The notes below the pieces were generated by a model. It did not search any database. It saw only the letters and a program-made list of their open reading frames with translations, and had not been told where the DNA came from. This document shows, piece by piece, positions 34,870-47,258 of a stretch of 64,000 bases of DNA. Where the stretch lies: positions 60,001-124,000 of the forward strand of contig JAOTOM010002954.1 of assembly GCA_034440615.1 (NCBI GenBank), written 5' to 3'. Numbering within the stretch: the stretch's first letter is position 1; each line of letters begins with the position of its first letter. Source of the DNA: Ashinkailepas kermadecensis. Taxonomy: Eukaryota; Arthropoda; Thecostraca; Neolepadidae. A program made the position numbers and the translations under genes.

Positions 34870-37800
34870 GAGCCCTGGCGCTGACAGGGCCGCCGCGCCG
34901 CGGACGTCAAAATGTTGGGTTTTTACAATTCCTTTTTTGCACATCCTCGTTTTTTTTCCCCTGTTCACCTGTTGTCTTCCGGCCTTCGCGTTCGCAGAAA
35001 CCACGCTTGCTCGCATGTGGCCAGGTTTTGTTGCCAGCATTGCTTTTCCCCTGGCCATGTGCACCGGCTTTTTTCCTAGATAGTTGTACAGTCTCACACC
35101 CTCAACACGACCTCAACATTCAACATTCAGTCAACATTCATTCAAGTCCACGTAGCACAGGGGGTGTAATATGATCGGTTTCAGGGGTGTGATATGGTCA
35201 CACATATGCATTTGTACTTCTTGGTGTTGTAGTCTGTCGGTTGGTGGGACACCGCGGCAGATGGCAAATGGCGGTGACGTTCCTAAATACTTCTGAGTTG
35301 TGTGTTATGTGCCCTCATATTATTAAAGGCGTGGAGGCATCGTATTATTTTCTTCATCAGGGAATTTTGCAACGGCCATCACATCTCTATATTTTCATGA
35401 CAAGTCACTAGAATTTGAAGATCAGGGTTTTCCTGATTTGATTTAGATTGCCAGATATAGCCATACTTGGCATGTATTCGTCCACAAACGTTTCCCAACA
35501 GCGTTCACCTCACGAGTTTACATTGGCTGTTCAAACAGAGTGAGCAAGCTTTCCGAGCGAACGCAGTGATACAAATGCTAAAGCCCACTTGGTCTTGCCT
35601 GCTTGGATTTTGAAGATATCTTGAACTCGGCCTCTTTCCATGTAATATTGGTATGAGATGAACTGGCGCGAAGACGGTGCATTAGGTAGATTTAACTGGC
35701 AACTGTGCTTTATAAGGCTTTAAATATTTCCATTCCTAACCAACAAGAAAGAACACATCAATATGACCTCACTTCAATTAAAAAGTTACATATAAGAACT
35801 CCGCATTTTATATTGAATGTCCGAACGCAGTCCGCTCCACTGTCTCAGTCTGCGTAGTGCATGCTGGTATGATCGGAACCATGATTCCCTGCCTGGGAGT
35901 ATTTCTGTGTGTCTTACCCACAAATACAAATATTAATAATGTATTAATTGTTCGCCATCACGCATGCGTGTTGGTTGGTTCTTATATTATTCGTTGATAT
36001 ATGAGCAACGACGGAACACACACACACACACACAATGTGGTTGGGGAACTCTTGCACACTGATAGAACGGAACGTTTCGAAAATTGCATTCGCTGTTCTT
36101 TTGTCGAGCTTTGAATGGAGTCGGACAATTTTATACCCCTTAAGTGATAACCTGGTCTTCCAGACGTGTGGTTGTCTTTTTATCTTGATCTTGAGCATCA
36201 CATCAATTGTAAATGTATCCTATCAGCAGACTAAGTGGCCTAAATCTAGTACACAAACATAATTCAGAACAGGGTCGATTAACACGAGCGCCGAAGGGCC
36301 TCTCACATAATACGCACAACAGGGGGGGAGGTGATTCGGCCCCTGCCCCTAAGATTCCGGAAACTACTGACACAATTTGGAAGGTGGATTGTGGATGTAG
36401 TGATCTCGCTTCAGTACAAATTTCATGACCCTAGGCTTTTGAGGTCAAATGAAGTCGTGATCGGCTGCCTCACCACACTGCCGCTCCACCGTACCGACGA
36501 AGTATTTGTGACCTTGAACGCTCGCCGGCCGCCGCCTGGTGGGCCGATTTGGTACCCCGCAATTCCTATATCTACTGACGGATTTCGATTTTGTGTTGCA
36601 TAGGATGCGCTTATCGATTTTTTCTCGCAAAGCACAACACTACATAACAATATCGCCGCCCGTTTATGAGATCATCTAAAATAAAAACAGAAACGGGCAG
36701 ATTCCCCCCCCCCCTCACTCCTTCGGTGCGCGTGTGACAGTCACATCTTATACCTACATCAATCCTGCGGCACTTTGCCCCCGCAATAATTTTTATAAAA
36801 CAACACCTTTTCCTCTGGGTAATCGTTTTACGTTATGCTAATTTAAAACAAGTCAGCTCATCTAGGTTCGACGGCACCGCTGGACGCCGGAGTCGCTCAC
36901 CGTAACTCACCGACCCTTAGTTGCCGACTCCTGAGCTGGACAAGCATGAGTGAGCAAGCGTTTGCGTGAGTGAGCCCCGTGCGGGTGACTCGGTGTGATC
37001 CGCCCAGTGTCGTCGAGGCGTTGCGACTCCAGTCACGGATCCGAGTCGAGTGAGTCGGGTGGTCCACTCAACCGTTGCCGCACCACGGCTTAAACGGTGT
37101 CGAGACACCGTTCGTTGTCTCCAGTCCCGTGCGGTCCTTCTAGTCAACACATATGTGTAAGAACAGGGGGCTGGGGGGGGGGGGAATGGCCCCTCCACTT
37201 TTCAAGAAAGTTTAACACTAATGCTATGACGATGAATGGCAAGAATCAACTTCAAAATGGGGTTTCCCCTCCCCACTTTTTTAGTCGTTTCTACGTCTCT
37301 GATTGTGCGCACTGAGGTCAGTTTTATATTGTGTGACATATCTACATGGAACGGGCTACCCCAGTTATGAGGGAACAAATATCAGTGTCATGGGTGGATT
37401 TGGATAGGGGAAGAGACGTTGATTTTTGTTCGATGCAACACCTTAGTTGTAATGTCAAGCTTCATATAAAGTATCTGGGAGACAGTATGAACGGAACCTT
37501 TCCAAAATGTTTCGGGGAAGAAAATGGGGGATTGCGTGCCATTCTTTCCAGTCAACGCCCATATATATGCATAGATCCCATGTTGGACCTCAACGGTGCA
37601 GCACCCATACCTCAGAGGGGGGGGGGGGCAATCGACGACATTTGGCTGGTAAGGTTCCCACACACGCAGCAGTCACATGGTAGCATGGGTTACATGGCGG
37701 AAGTCTCCATGGCGCGCACCGGCCGACCGACAGCACATATAGAGCTGATGCGGGCCAAATACTGCAGAAGAAGAAAGAAAGAATATAATCTCTGTGCAAG

Positions 37801-38480
37801 CTTTGACTGTGTGGTGGTTTTGACTTGCATAGGTTTTGATTGTGTGGAGATTCCGACATCTATGAAGCATAATTTGGTGGTAAATTTGTTCGCTATCTGT
37901 CCCGGAAAGGCATTAACCGCATTCATCGCTACGTGAACCACAGCGCTAGTTTTGTTCTCTTGCACTCATATGCCGAGTGTATAGAGTTGAGTGTATCCGC
38001 AAATAAATCAGTAAGCATATCGTTATTTGCTGGGATTCGTACGTTTTTCTTCTGATTTCAGAAGCGTTGCTGATAAAAGTATCTTGTTGTTAGAACTGTT
38101 GTTAGAATTACAAGTGCCTACTTATCGCTTCTAATTTGTACATCAGTATATCAGACCTGTTCGGTCCATTCTTGTTCCTGGACCTGCGCGACTTGGGAGC
38201 AGAATTCGGCCTCAAATCCGACAAAAGCTCGGGTTCACATTGGTCCGATTCCGCGGTGCCAAACTCAGCACACACTCTGATTATATGTATTTAGAACACA
38301 CTGAAGGAAACCCACCACCGTCGGATATGTACTCCATTTTCAATGTGCTGCTGCCGTCCCTGCCTTTCCGCCCTCATGCCAGCGGCCCCCACGATGACAG
38401 CTTCGTCCGAGCGGACAAACAACCCATTTACATCGCATCCTCCACCTATCCGAACATAGAAAATCCTTCTCCGGTCAGGG
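34870..38480. other. No recognised gene; one orphan ORF
   Basis: A (CA)n tract lies at 36018-36034. 36890-37140 is rich in GAGTGAGC/CGTGCGGGTGACTCG words. The longest non-repetitive plus frame is 37346-37936 (196 codons, MERATPVMREQIS...). It contains a poly-G run, has no detectable domain or repeat signal, and may be chance. Confidence 0.3.
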
Positions 38481-38499
38481 GACACTGGTATCTAGAGCA

Positions 38500-38892
38500 G
38501 CATCCCGGATACACGTCGAAACGATCGCCCGCCACCAGCCAGCAGCCCGGTCCGTAGCCGGAGGGGCTGCACCTGGAACATCGGGCGAGCATGTCTCAAC
38601 AGTGAGGACAACCGTCATACCGATCGCCCTCCGCCAGCCAGCAGGCTGATCTGGAGCTGGAGGAGCTGCGTCGGGAACATCGGGCGAGCATGTCTCAACA
38701 GTGAGGACAACCGTCATACCGATCGCCCTCCGCCAGCCAGCAGGCTGATCTGGAGCTGGAGGAGCTGCGTCGGGAACATCGGGCGAGCATGTCTCAACAG
38801 TGAGGACAACCGTCATACCGATCGCCCTCCGCCAGCCAGCAGTCTGGTCTGGAGCTGGAGGAGCTGCGTCTGGAACATTGGGCGAGCATAGG
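38500..38892 (+). repeat. 99-bp tandem repeat, nearly four copies
   Basis: GCATGTCTCAACAGTGAGGA recurs at 38590, 38689 and 38788, exactly 99 bp apart, with two nearly identical inner units and diverged outer ones. 99 bp is 33 codons, so the minus frame 38475-38816 is a 33-residue repeat. One plus frame reads QADLELEELRREHRASMSQQ before a stop in each unit, which looks more protein-like but is closed every unit. Confidence 0.9.
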
Positions 38893-38899
38893 TGTCATT

Positions 38900-40440
38900 T
38901 TGCCAAATTGATTGGAAGAGGGGGAGGGGGATGCAGCTAAAAAGCATCAACCTGCATACGCTCGGCCCATGCTGAGACAAAGCCACGTCCCGACCGCTAC
39001 CATTTCCCCGATCACAGTGGATCAGGTGACCGCCGACGCCTCTTAGCCGGGCGGCAATACGAGTGCATGTGGTAACTGACGCCAAGAACCCGAGGTTGGT
39101 GGGAGATGCTCATTTAGAGAGGACCAGCCAATTTCAGAGCAGATATTGTCCCGAGCCATGCCGTCGACCGAAGGTTTCCCTTCAACCAACAGTTACGAAG
39201 AATGTCCACTGGTGTAGCCAGTCTGACTACGGTGGTTTGTGGCTACAATTATCGTGCCCGCAAAGGCAGCCCATGTATATCCTGCCGATTGCCAGCCTTG
39301 CGGTGACATCATGTCACGCCATCCTCATGCCACGCGATTGCTCGCCCGGCGTCCGGCGATCGGCTGGCTGAATGCCAAGTCGATGCAATGCGTCGCGATG
39401 AGCAGTTGTGTGCGGCATAAAGTGAGCAGAAAAACTGTAATACAGCAAGGAATGTGAAACACCGTGGCATACCCATGCTACTTGGGCAATTGGGATTGGT
39501 ACGAAGTTCGGGACGCATGCATCGCATTCTGCCAAGGAGCTCAATTTTGGCAAGATCTCGACGAATTTCGGCTGAAGTGGATTGGTTTGCCATCCGGCTA
39601 TGCCAAAATCGGAGGCACGATCTACGGAATTGGATTACTTTGCCGAATATTGTGTGAACACCAAATGTGAATGCATCGTATCGAATTGTCCGACCAATCC
39701 TGTGCTTGTTCTCGAACTCCCGTACTTTAGTGTCGACATTGGACAAATTGTGGCGAATGTGCAGTCCTCTCATTGCCAACGAAATGCAGCTGGGATCGAT
39801 CGACAAGTTCTCGGCTACACGCGATGTGATGCCTGACCCTGTGCTAGCAGCACTGGAGCCCCATAATCCTATTCGTATCCTTGTTGGACCAGCGCCCCTA
39901 AACAGGAGCGCTGGAAAGCTGGTCACAGAATGTGGAGGTGCCAGCGCCGTCTTGTCCCATAAGGCCCATGGTTAAGATCCAGCAAGCTGGGAGGGTCGGA
40001 TAGACCCTTGACTCTTCAACACATCCATGCCACAGTATTGTCGCCGCACACTGGTGCGAAATGCCACAAGACGATTTCGGTCTACCGAGACAAAAACATT
40101 TCAAAACTTTCGCATCTAGGTACAGTGATGAGCTTGCCAGGCCTCGCTCGCGATCCCCCTCTAACAAGGCGCAAAAGATGCAAGGTCCGTACATCATATC
40201 CGTGAGCATATGATGCATTCGACCGCAATAATCCTCAGTAACTTACGTGTAGAATTCCGCAATGTGTTGGTCGTCCCCACGGAAGCAGGCTACTTCTTGG
40301 CATTGCGCAAGGGGCCTGCTCGAATTCACCTTGACGTAGCCTTTGATATCTGGGATGTAGCATTCATTTTCATGTCCTAAAGGAAGGCTTAGGTCAGACC
40401 ATTACACCATTCATCGGCTTTCATTTGTACTACAGGGCTG
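38900..40440. other. GC-richer segment with unrecognised open frames
   Basis: Overlapping frames occur on both strands, the longest being minus 39309-39926 (205 codons) and minus 39898-40218. Plus frames (39464-39670 with NWDWYEVRDACIAFCQGAQF; 40008-40205 with HTGAKCHKTISVYRDKNISK) look equally coding. The mix of decent-looking pieces in different frames suggests a decayed coding element with frameshifts, but I cannot name it. Confidence 0.3.
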
Positions 40441-40477
40441 CATAACCGTCATTTGTCATGGTAGGGGGATACCCTAT

Positions 40478-40760
40478 CAGGGGCATACCCAGGGGTCTGT
40501 TTTTTGTGGGGACAATTAAAAATACCCTCCCCTAGTGAAAAATCCCATGGGATTGACCCATTAAATTGCATGGTATTGGCCTTGTCAGGATATGAAACAT
40601 TCCCCATGAGACAATCGTGTGGGAATCCCATGCGGTTCCCTATGGGAATCCACCATGGGATTCCTACACAGTCTCCGAGGGATTTTATACTATTCCCAGG
40701 GTAAATTTTCCATGGATTCCCACTGACAAATCCCAGTGGGGAAGCCCAGACCCTGATGTG
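40478..40760. repeat. CCATGGGATT-rich degenerate repeat
   Basis: Starts with a hAT-like CAGGGGCATACCCAGGGG. It then holds at least eight variants of the self-complementary word TCCCATGGGATTCC (for example 40543, 40626, 40651, 40708 and 40733). No right end identified. Confidence 0.5.
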
Positions 40761-40769
40761 ATTTATGAA

Positions 40770-41765
40770 CCAGCATAAACCCCACTGGTCTTCCCAGAGC
40801 ATGTTCATGCAAACAGGATGAAACGATGTACGACACGCATATTTTGAAAGACAAACAAACGATATTTGACGTATATTTATCGGGAGTTTTTCCAAGGTCA
40901 GCCAACATGTTGCATCTCAGCCACTCCCGGCGCTCATATACTCTTTACTTTTCAGTTGGCAAGCAAAATAATAGCAAGAAGTTGGGCTTCAAGTGGGGTA
41001 ATATATAATGAAGAATAAAGCTGAGCTTCAGAAAAAACCAAAGTTAACCTAGTCTAAGCTCTTGCTAAAAAAATATTAAAATTAAAAGGGTATTATTGCT
41101 GCTTAAGGTATCTACAAGATAAGTTTTGTACACATTTTACCTCCAGAGGCAAACAAAGGATTAGGTTTGATTAGATTAGGTTGGGTTAAACTTTTTCCTT
41201 TAGACCAGACGTAGCATTTCAAGAAAAAAAAATGTACCAACACGTCTCTGAACACGATGAGGATGATGGAACCATTCGCTCTTGCGGAAATTTGTCAAAA
41301 TTTTGATATTCTTCATGATTTTTATTCCTTTTTGTGGAAAATAAGAAGTAAAAACAAAATTAATACGAACATTCTATCAACTTGCGTGTTTGCATATTGC
41401 AAAGAAAAACAGGACAATTTGTGATATTTTAAATTTATAAATAACTTGTTTTTCTTTAAAAGCAGTTTGTGATAGTTCAGGTTAGTTTAAGTTAGGCTTG
41501 AAAAAAAATCTTCAAAAACAGCTAGGGTAGGTTCAGCTATCTTCGTTTAGGTGTTTTTAATTTGAAAACAATTAGAGAAAAAATGTTCAGAAATTTTGCA
41601 TTAAAAACGTTTTCTTTCATGGAAGGTTAGGCTAGGTTAGGTTATGTTGCATTTTTCCTGATTTTGAGCATTACTTTTTATGCTATATTACCCAATTCCA
41701 AGACCTTTCATGGATGTTATTTTGCCTCCAAACTGAAAAGTATGCATTTGCAGAGGAAATGAGTT
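40770..41765. other. AT-rich DNA with TTAGG-type runs
   Basis: Several GGTTAGG/TTAGGTT fragments (41160-41190, 41475-41500, 41625-41650). Nothing coding recognised. Confidence 0.45.
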
Positions 41766-41773
41766 GTCACATC
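41766..41773 (+). repeat. Target-site duplication, left
   Basis: GTCACATC, identical to 47251-47258. Confidence 0.85.
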
Positions 41774-42009
41774 CAAGGGCGTCGCCACCGGGGGCAGGGG
41801 GGCGCCCCCTGAAATTTGAGGAGGCCCCTATCCGGAAATGCACAGGAAAAAATGAGCAATGAGGCCGACGAGACACGAGAGGAGGCCTCCAAGACGTGAG
41901 AGGAGGCCCCTAATTTGAAGAAGGAGTCACCTAGGGAGAGGATAGGAGGCCCCAGAAATCACGAGAGTGCCAACAATTGGCACGGAGGCCCCGAAGGAAA
42001 GAGGAGATG

Positions 42010-42950
42010 GCCCCAAGAAAAAAAAAGGAGGATTGCAAAGGAGGCCTCCAGGATTACAAAGGAGGCCCCAGGATTGCAAAGGAGGCCCCCAGGTTTGCAA
42101 AGGAGGACTCCAGGATTGCAAAGGAGACCCCCAGGAATGCAAAGGAGGCCCTCATGATTGCAAAGGAGGCCTCCAGGATTACAAAGGAGGCCCCCAAGAT
42201 TGCAAAGGAGGCCCCCAGGATTGCAAAGGAGGCCTCCAGAATTACAAAGGAGGCCCCCAGGATTGAAAAGGAGGCCCCCAGGATTGCAAAGGAGGCCCTC
42301 ACGATTGCAAAGGAGGCCTCCAGGATTGCAAAGGAGGCCCCGGGATTGCAAAGGAGGCCTCCAGGATTACAAAGGAGGCCCCCAGGATTACAAAGGACGC
42401 CCCAGGATTACAAAGGAGGCCACCAGGATTACAAAGGAGGACTCCAGGATTGCAAAGGAGGCCCCCGGGAATGCAAAGGAGGCCCCAGGATTGCAAAGGA
42501 GGCCCCAGGATTGCAAAGGAGGACACCAGGATTGCAAAGGAGGCCTCAGGATTGCAAAGGAGGCCCCATGATTACAAAGGAGGACTCCAGGATTGCAAAG
42601 GAGGTACCAGGATTGCAAAGGAGGCCCCCAGGATTACAAAGGAGGACTCCAGGATTGCAAAGGAGACCCACAGGATTGCAAAAGGAGGCCTCCAGGATTG
42701 CAAAGGAGGCCCCAGGATTGCACAGGAGGCCCCTAGGATTGCAAAGGAGGCCCTCAGGATTGCGAAGGAAGCCCACAGGATTGTAAAGGAGGCCCCCAGG
42801 ATTGCAAAAGAGGCCCCAGGATTGCAAAGGAGACCCCCATGATTGCAAAGGAGGCCCCCAGGATTACAAAGGAGGCCCCTAGGATTGCAAAGGATGCCCT
42901 CAGGATTGCAAAAGAGGCCCCCAGGATTGTAAAGGAGGCCCCAATACGGG
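42010..42950 (+). repeat. Homogeneous core of 21-bp array
   Basis: About 45 units of GGCCCCCAGGATTGCAAAGG plus A, with occasional 20-bp and 22-bp units and GCAAAGG/ACAAAGG alternation. Frames at 41977-42786 (plus) and 41959-42351 or 42572-43372 (minus) are heptapeptide repeats, not genes. Confidence 0.95.
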
Positions 42951-45800
42951 AAGGGAGACCTCAGAAAATGAGAGAAGGCCCTAAGACGGAAGAGAAAGCC
43001 AGTGGATATGAGATGAGGTTTCGGAGACGTAAAAGCAGTCCCCGAAACGGGTAAGGTTCCACCAAGATAGAAAAGGATAATCCAGAAAAGTGGCAGGAAG
43101 CACCTAATTCGGAAGAGGACGATATAAGATTGGAAAGAGACCCTATGATGCACGAGGAAGCCCCTAAAATAGGAGAGAATGGCCATTAGATAAGAGGGAT
43201 GCTCCCAGGCGAGAAAGAAGGCTTCAATACGGGTAAGAAGGTCCCCAGGAAATGACAAGGTAACTGAGCTAGGAAAGGTTGCGTGTAATTTGGAAGAGGA
43301 GCCACCTAAGAGAGAACAGGAGTCCACCAGGAGATAAGAGGCAAACCTTAAAATGGGAAAAGCTAGAATCAAAACGCGGAACAGGAGGCCCCGAAGACGT
43401 GAGAGGAGGCCCCTAATTTGAAAAAGAAATCCTCAAAAAGAAAAAGGAGGCCCCTGCCGGACTCGAGAGGAGTCCCTCGAGATGGAGTAGGAGGTCTCCA
43501 GGGCCGAATGAGGCCCCGACGACCGGAAGGAATTCCCAGGAAATGAGAGAAGGCCCTTAAAATGGGAGTGGTAGGTAGCAGGTATGGAAGGTGGCGAGGT
43601 TTCCAAAATTGAAGATCCCCTCAAGACGGGTAAGCTTTGCGAGAACAAAGGAGGAGGCCCACGAGGCGTGGCAGGAGGCCCCTAATTTGGCAGAGGATGC
43701 CCCTGGAACATGAGAGGAAGTCCCATGCCATGTTAAAGGGGCCCCAGGATGTGGGAGGAGGTCCTCCAAAACGGGAGAGGAGGACCATTGAATATGGAGG
43801 AGGGGTAGGACGGACGAGAGAACGTCCAAAACCGGTAAAGAAGCTCCAGGAAATGAGACGAGACCCCTAAGACGCGAGAGGAGGTCTATAATTTGCTAGA
43901 AGCATCTGAAATGGCAGGAGGCGTGCCGGGGGACTTGAAAATCACGACATGGGACGAAAAAGATCCGGCCGGGGCCCCTGAAGATCTCGCTGAGCCTATG
44001 AGTACCAAAAATGCACGCCCGGATCATGAAAATCACGCTAGGGGCACGATAAGTCGTACCGTTCCCCAATAGTATCATTTAGACACAAATGAAGCCGGGG
44101 CAACGAAAAACAATCCGGACATGGATAATCACTCTTGGGCCCCAACGATGACACTAAAAGCATCCAAAACGTATTGGACACCCACAAAGTGTCGAGGTCG
44201 CTAAAACTCGCGCTAGGGATCCAAGCAAATGACGTCGGGACACAAAAGATTACATTGGACTAAAAAAGTCGCGTCGCAACCTTCGAAAATCTCACTGGGG
44301 ACCAAAAAAGTCGCGCCTGGACCCCAAAGGTTGCTGCTGCCCCAAAAATCAATTATCAACCGGAATGTCACTCTGCGCCCCCAAAAAAATATGGTCAAAG
44401 TCCCCGCAAAACCCGCTGGGCACTGGAAAAAAACGTGTCAGGGCACCGAAAAAAATCGCACCTGCAGACCGAAGAATCGTACCAGGACCCAAAAAGATCA
44501 CGTAAGGACCTATATAAAAAATAGAACTCCTTCGGTGGCCGCAGTGACATATCAAAGGGGCAAATGGCCCCTCCCTCCTAAGAGGGATATGCTCCCAAGA
44601 ATCGAGCCGAGGCCCCCAAAAGTCGCGCTGGGACCACAAAAATTCGCGTCGGTCCACCAGAATTCGCGTAGGGGCTCAAAGTAAATACGTCGGGCCCCAG
44701 AAAACTCGCTCCGAGGCACGAAAATCTGCAACAGGAACCGCCAAGATCGCGTTGGGGTCACAGCTAAGTACAACGCGCCCCGCAAACTCGAACCGGTCCC
44801 ACCAAATTTCGCGCTCGGACCCACAATTCGGTAGTACCAAAAATGTCGCGCTCGGACCCATCGGTAGTACCAAAAATTTGGTCTGGGCATCAAAAATTAA
44901 CGTCGGGGCTGCCAACAATTGGCGTCTATGGCCCCACATAGGCACCGTGTGACCCCCAAAGTCCCATTGGTATCCGAAGAATACAGCCGGAGCCCTCCAA
45001 AATCAGGAGGGATTGCAAAAAAGTCCGGGTCAGGACAATGGTTCTAGAGCACCGAACATGTCATCAGATGCCTTGACAAATCGCATACGGCATCGAAAAA
45101 CATACCGGAGCTCGAAGAAAATCGAGGTGAGATACAAAAACATGGCACCAGGGACTCGAAAAATCAGGGCAGGATTCGGAAGTTAAAGAAAATTCAGAAG
45201 AGATCCACAAAAATCGCGTTGAGCCCAGATAACTGGCGTTTGGTCTTGGAACCACGCGCCTGGGCGCGATAAGTCCCGCTGGGACCCAGCAAAATCGCAC
45301 CGAAGCCTCAAAATCGTACTGGGACCCCAGAAATGTGCGTCAGAAGCCCCACATAAACACAGCGGGACCCTAAGAGCACAACGGGGACCGAAAATGCGAC
45401 TGGCCCTTCAAAGCGCAGTCTCGTAAAAAGCGGCAGGGTCCGAAAACATGCGTTGCAGCCATAACTATATATACCGGGAACACTAAAAAAACATAACACA
45501 AAAACACCGGAAGCTCTCAAGGCACACAGGGGCCATATGACCGCACAAGGGCCTGAAAAGAGGCTGGGGCCGCAAAAAGCAACATGATCCGAAAACGAAA
45601 AAAAATATCGGGCACTAAGTAAATACATCGAGATCTTTGAAAGCGTCCCGACAACTAAAAAAAAATTCGGTGCGCAAAAAAGCAACAAAACCCTAAAACG
45701 AGCAGGGGTTTCGAAAATGCGTTGGGCCTCTAACAAAAATGAATTGGAGCCTTGGTACACATCCGTAGACGAAGAAATACGAAACGGGTCCAAAGAAGTA
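42951..45800 (+). repeat. Decayed flank of the 21-bp array
   Basis: The 21-bp spacing persists although units diverge strongly. Around 43450 they look like AGGCCCCTGCCGGACTCGAG; by 44640 like GGACCACAAAAATTCGCGTC. The same late type appears in opposite orientation at 24240-24730. Confidence 0.75.
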
Positions 45801-45819
45801 CACTCAGGCAGGGCTTCGT

Positions 45820-47135
45820 TTCGGTAGCCAACCTGGAAGCATGTTTAATCAAAGATATGAGGTGCATCAAAGCTCAGCGGGCATCCGCATTTCTTCACCA
45901 TAAAATATGGTAAGAAGGGAACTAATGATCGAATTTAATTAATCTAATTTTCGCAGCGAACGCCCATACGAAGCATTCTATCACGTCAGATATGGCGTAA
46001 GTCTATCATGTGGCAGCAATTAACAAAGTGTAGGAGGCCCAGCAGAATCCGTAGCATCACACGAAGTGTGGCGAATGCGCCGAATGCGCAAGATGGGTGT
46101 GCACGTGCACTAATGTTGGCGTCGTGGCGACCGGGCACTATGAACTGGAATGTCTGAAATTGGAAAATTTTACATTTTAAAGTGATTTGTGCAGGTGTAA
46201 TTTCAGCAGTGCGAGCTGACTTATCAGGGAATATCAAAAGAATACATTTGAACAGGTTGTGGGAGCTAGGGTTGAAATCCGACGAATCGGAAACGATAGT
46301 GGTAGATTAGGCCCCTCCACAGGATAATTCAGTTGATCACTAATTATTTTATTTAAAAAGTTCCCCTTTGACAAAATAGTGGTCGAAATCGGAAGACTTT
46401 ATTCAGTAGTTGGACCCCCTCCAAATACGTTTGCCCCCTCCCCTTGACGCAAATATGGGTGCGTCACTGGTCTCTCAAAAATTTTCAGAACTTACGCCCA
46501 TGGAGCAAAGCCAACATTGCGGGGGTAAATTCCCCCTCACAAGCATACAAAACAACACCGATGCCCCATATTAAATGGGAGGAATGATGTTTTAAAATGT
46601 ATTTTCTTCCTACAAAGTTGTCTTCTGTGATTACAGCCTGCATGATTATGGGATAACGATGCCTGTCTGCATGATTTCTGGATAACGATCAGAAAACCAA
46701 TTCAATCCACTTCTCGTTGTCACCTTCGCGAAATTGTTGTCCTGGGACTGAAAAATGATCGTTTAAGTTTGTTTATGAGATCAAGCTGGTGGGAATGACT
46801 AACAGTAGTGATGAACCTAGCTATATTCAGTTAAACTTGGTGAACAAAGAAGTGGGTTGATCAATGGGAGATATCTTTAAGATATGCTCAGCACGAACCC
46901 CACCAGCTCGCTACAATCTAGAGGCCAGCGGGAAGATGCTTCTCGTCGATAAAGCATAAAGATATTGGTTTGTTTTGGCACTGACGTATTTATCTACATT
47001 TGCTTATTTATACCCTGGTATGGCTCGGTTCTCAGCGAAAAAAAGATTCTTGCTATTGCGCTTTGCGTAAATTATATACCATGCCAAGAACAAACAAGAC
47101 ATCAATATGAAATCATGTTCCCATTCGGGAACCAT
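45820..47135. other. Non-repeat DNA inside element B
   Basis: The 21-bp rhythm stops near 45800 and GAGGCCC units return near 47140. Within it, 46400-46471 ends in a sequence whose reverse complement starts CAGTGACGCACCCATATTTG, and 46505-46563 ends in CATACAAAACAACACC; both look like ends of other DNA elements. No coding recognised. Confidence 0.5.
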
Positions 47136-47250
47136 ACTGAGAGCCTAAAAAGCAAGAGGAGGCCCTAACACAGTGGAGGCCCCTTTTCGGGGAGCAGGAG
47201 GCCCCCTATCAACATTGCCCCCCTGGAAGAATTTCGTGGCGACGCCACTG

Positions 47251-47258
47251 GTCACATC
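47251..47258 (+). repeat. Target-site duplication, right
   Basis: GTCACATC, identical to 41766-41773. Confidence 0.85.

Larger units (their letters stand above)
41774..47250. mobile_element. hAT-type element B with long 21-bp array
   Basis: Starts CAAGGGCGTCGCCACCGG and ends so that its reverse complement reads CAGTGGCGTCGCCACG, giving inverted ends of about 15 bp with two mismatches. A perfect 8-bp duplication GTCACATC flanks it. It shares its ends, array unit and several long stretches with element A (for example GTGGATATGAGAT..TTCGGAGACG and GGTTCCACCAAGATAGAAAA). At 5.48 kb it is much longer than A. 41820-45800 is 21-bp repeat at varying levels of decay, and about 45820-47135 is non-repeat DNA that looks like later insertions. 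The element sequence resumes at about 47140 with GAGGCCC units. No transposase is visible; nonautonomous. Confidence 0.8.

Noticed and set aside
37346..37936. 196-codon plus open frame as a gene
   Set aside because: Crosses a poly-G run, has no domain, and frames on the opposite strand overlap it.
39464..39670. C-type lectin-like segment (WDWYEVRDACIAF)
   Set aside because: Resemblance is limited to one short stretch; no WIGL/WND context or conserved cysteine pattern follows in frame.
39309..39926. 205-codon minus open frame as a gene
   Set aside because: Competing plus-strand frames over the same bases look as coding-like, and no domain is recognisable.
41977..42786. 269-codon open frame (plus) and 266-codon frame at 42572-43372 (minus)
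   Set aside because: Heptapeptide repeats from the 21-bp array inside element B; both strands are equally open.
46400..46471. Complete hAT element ending at 46471
   Set aside because: The right end looks convincing (CAGTGACGCACCC reversed) but no left end or matching octamer to GTCTCTCA was found.
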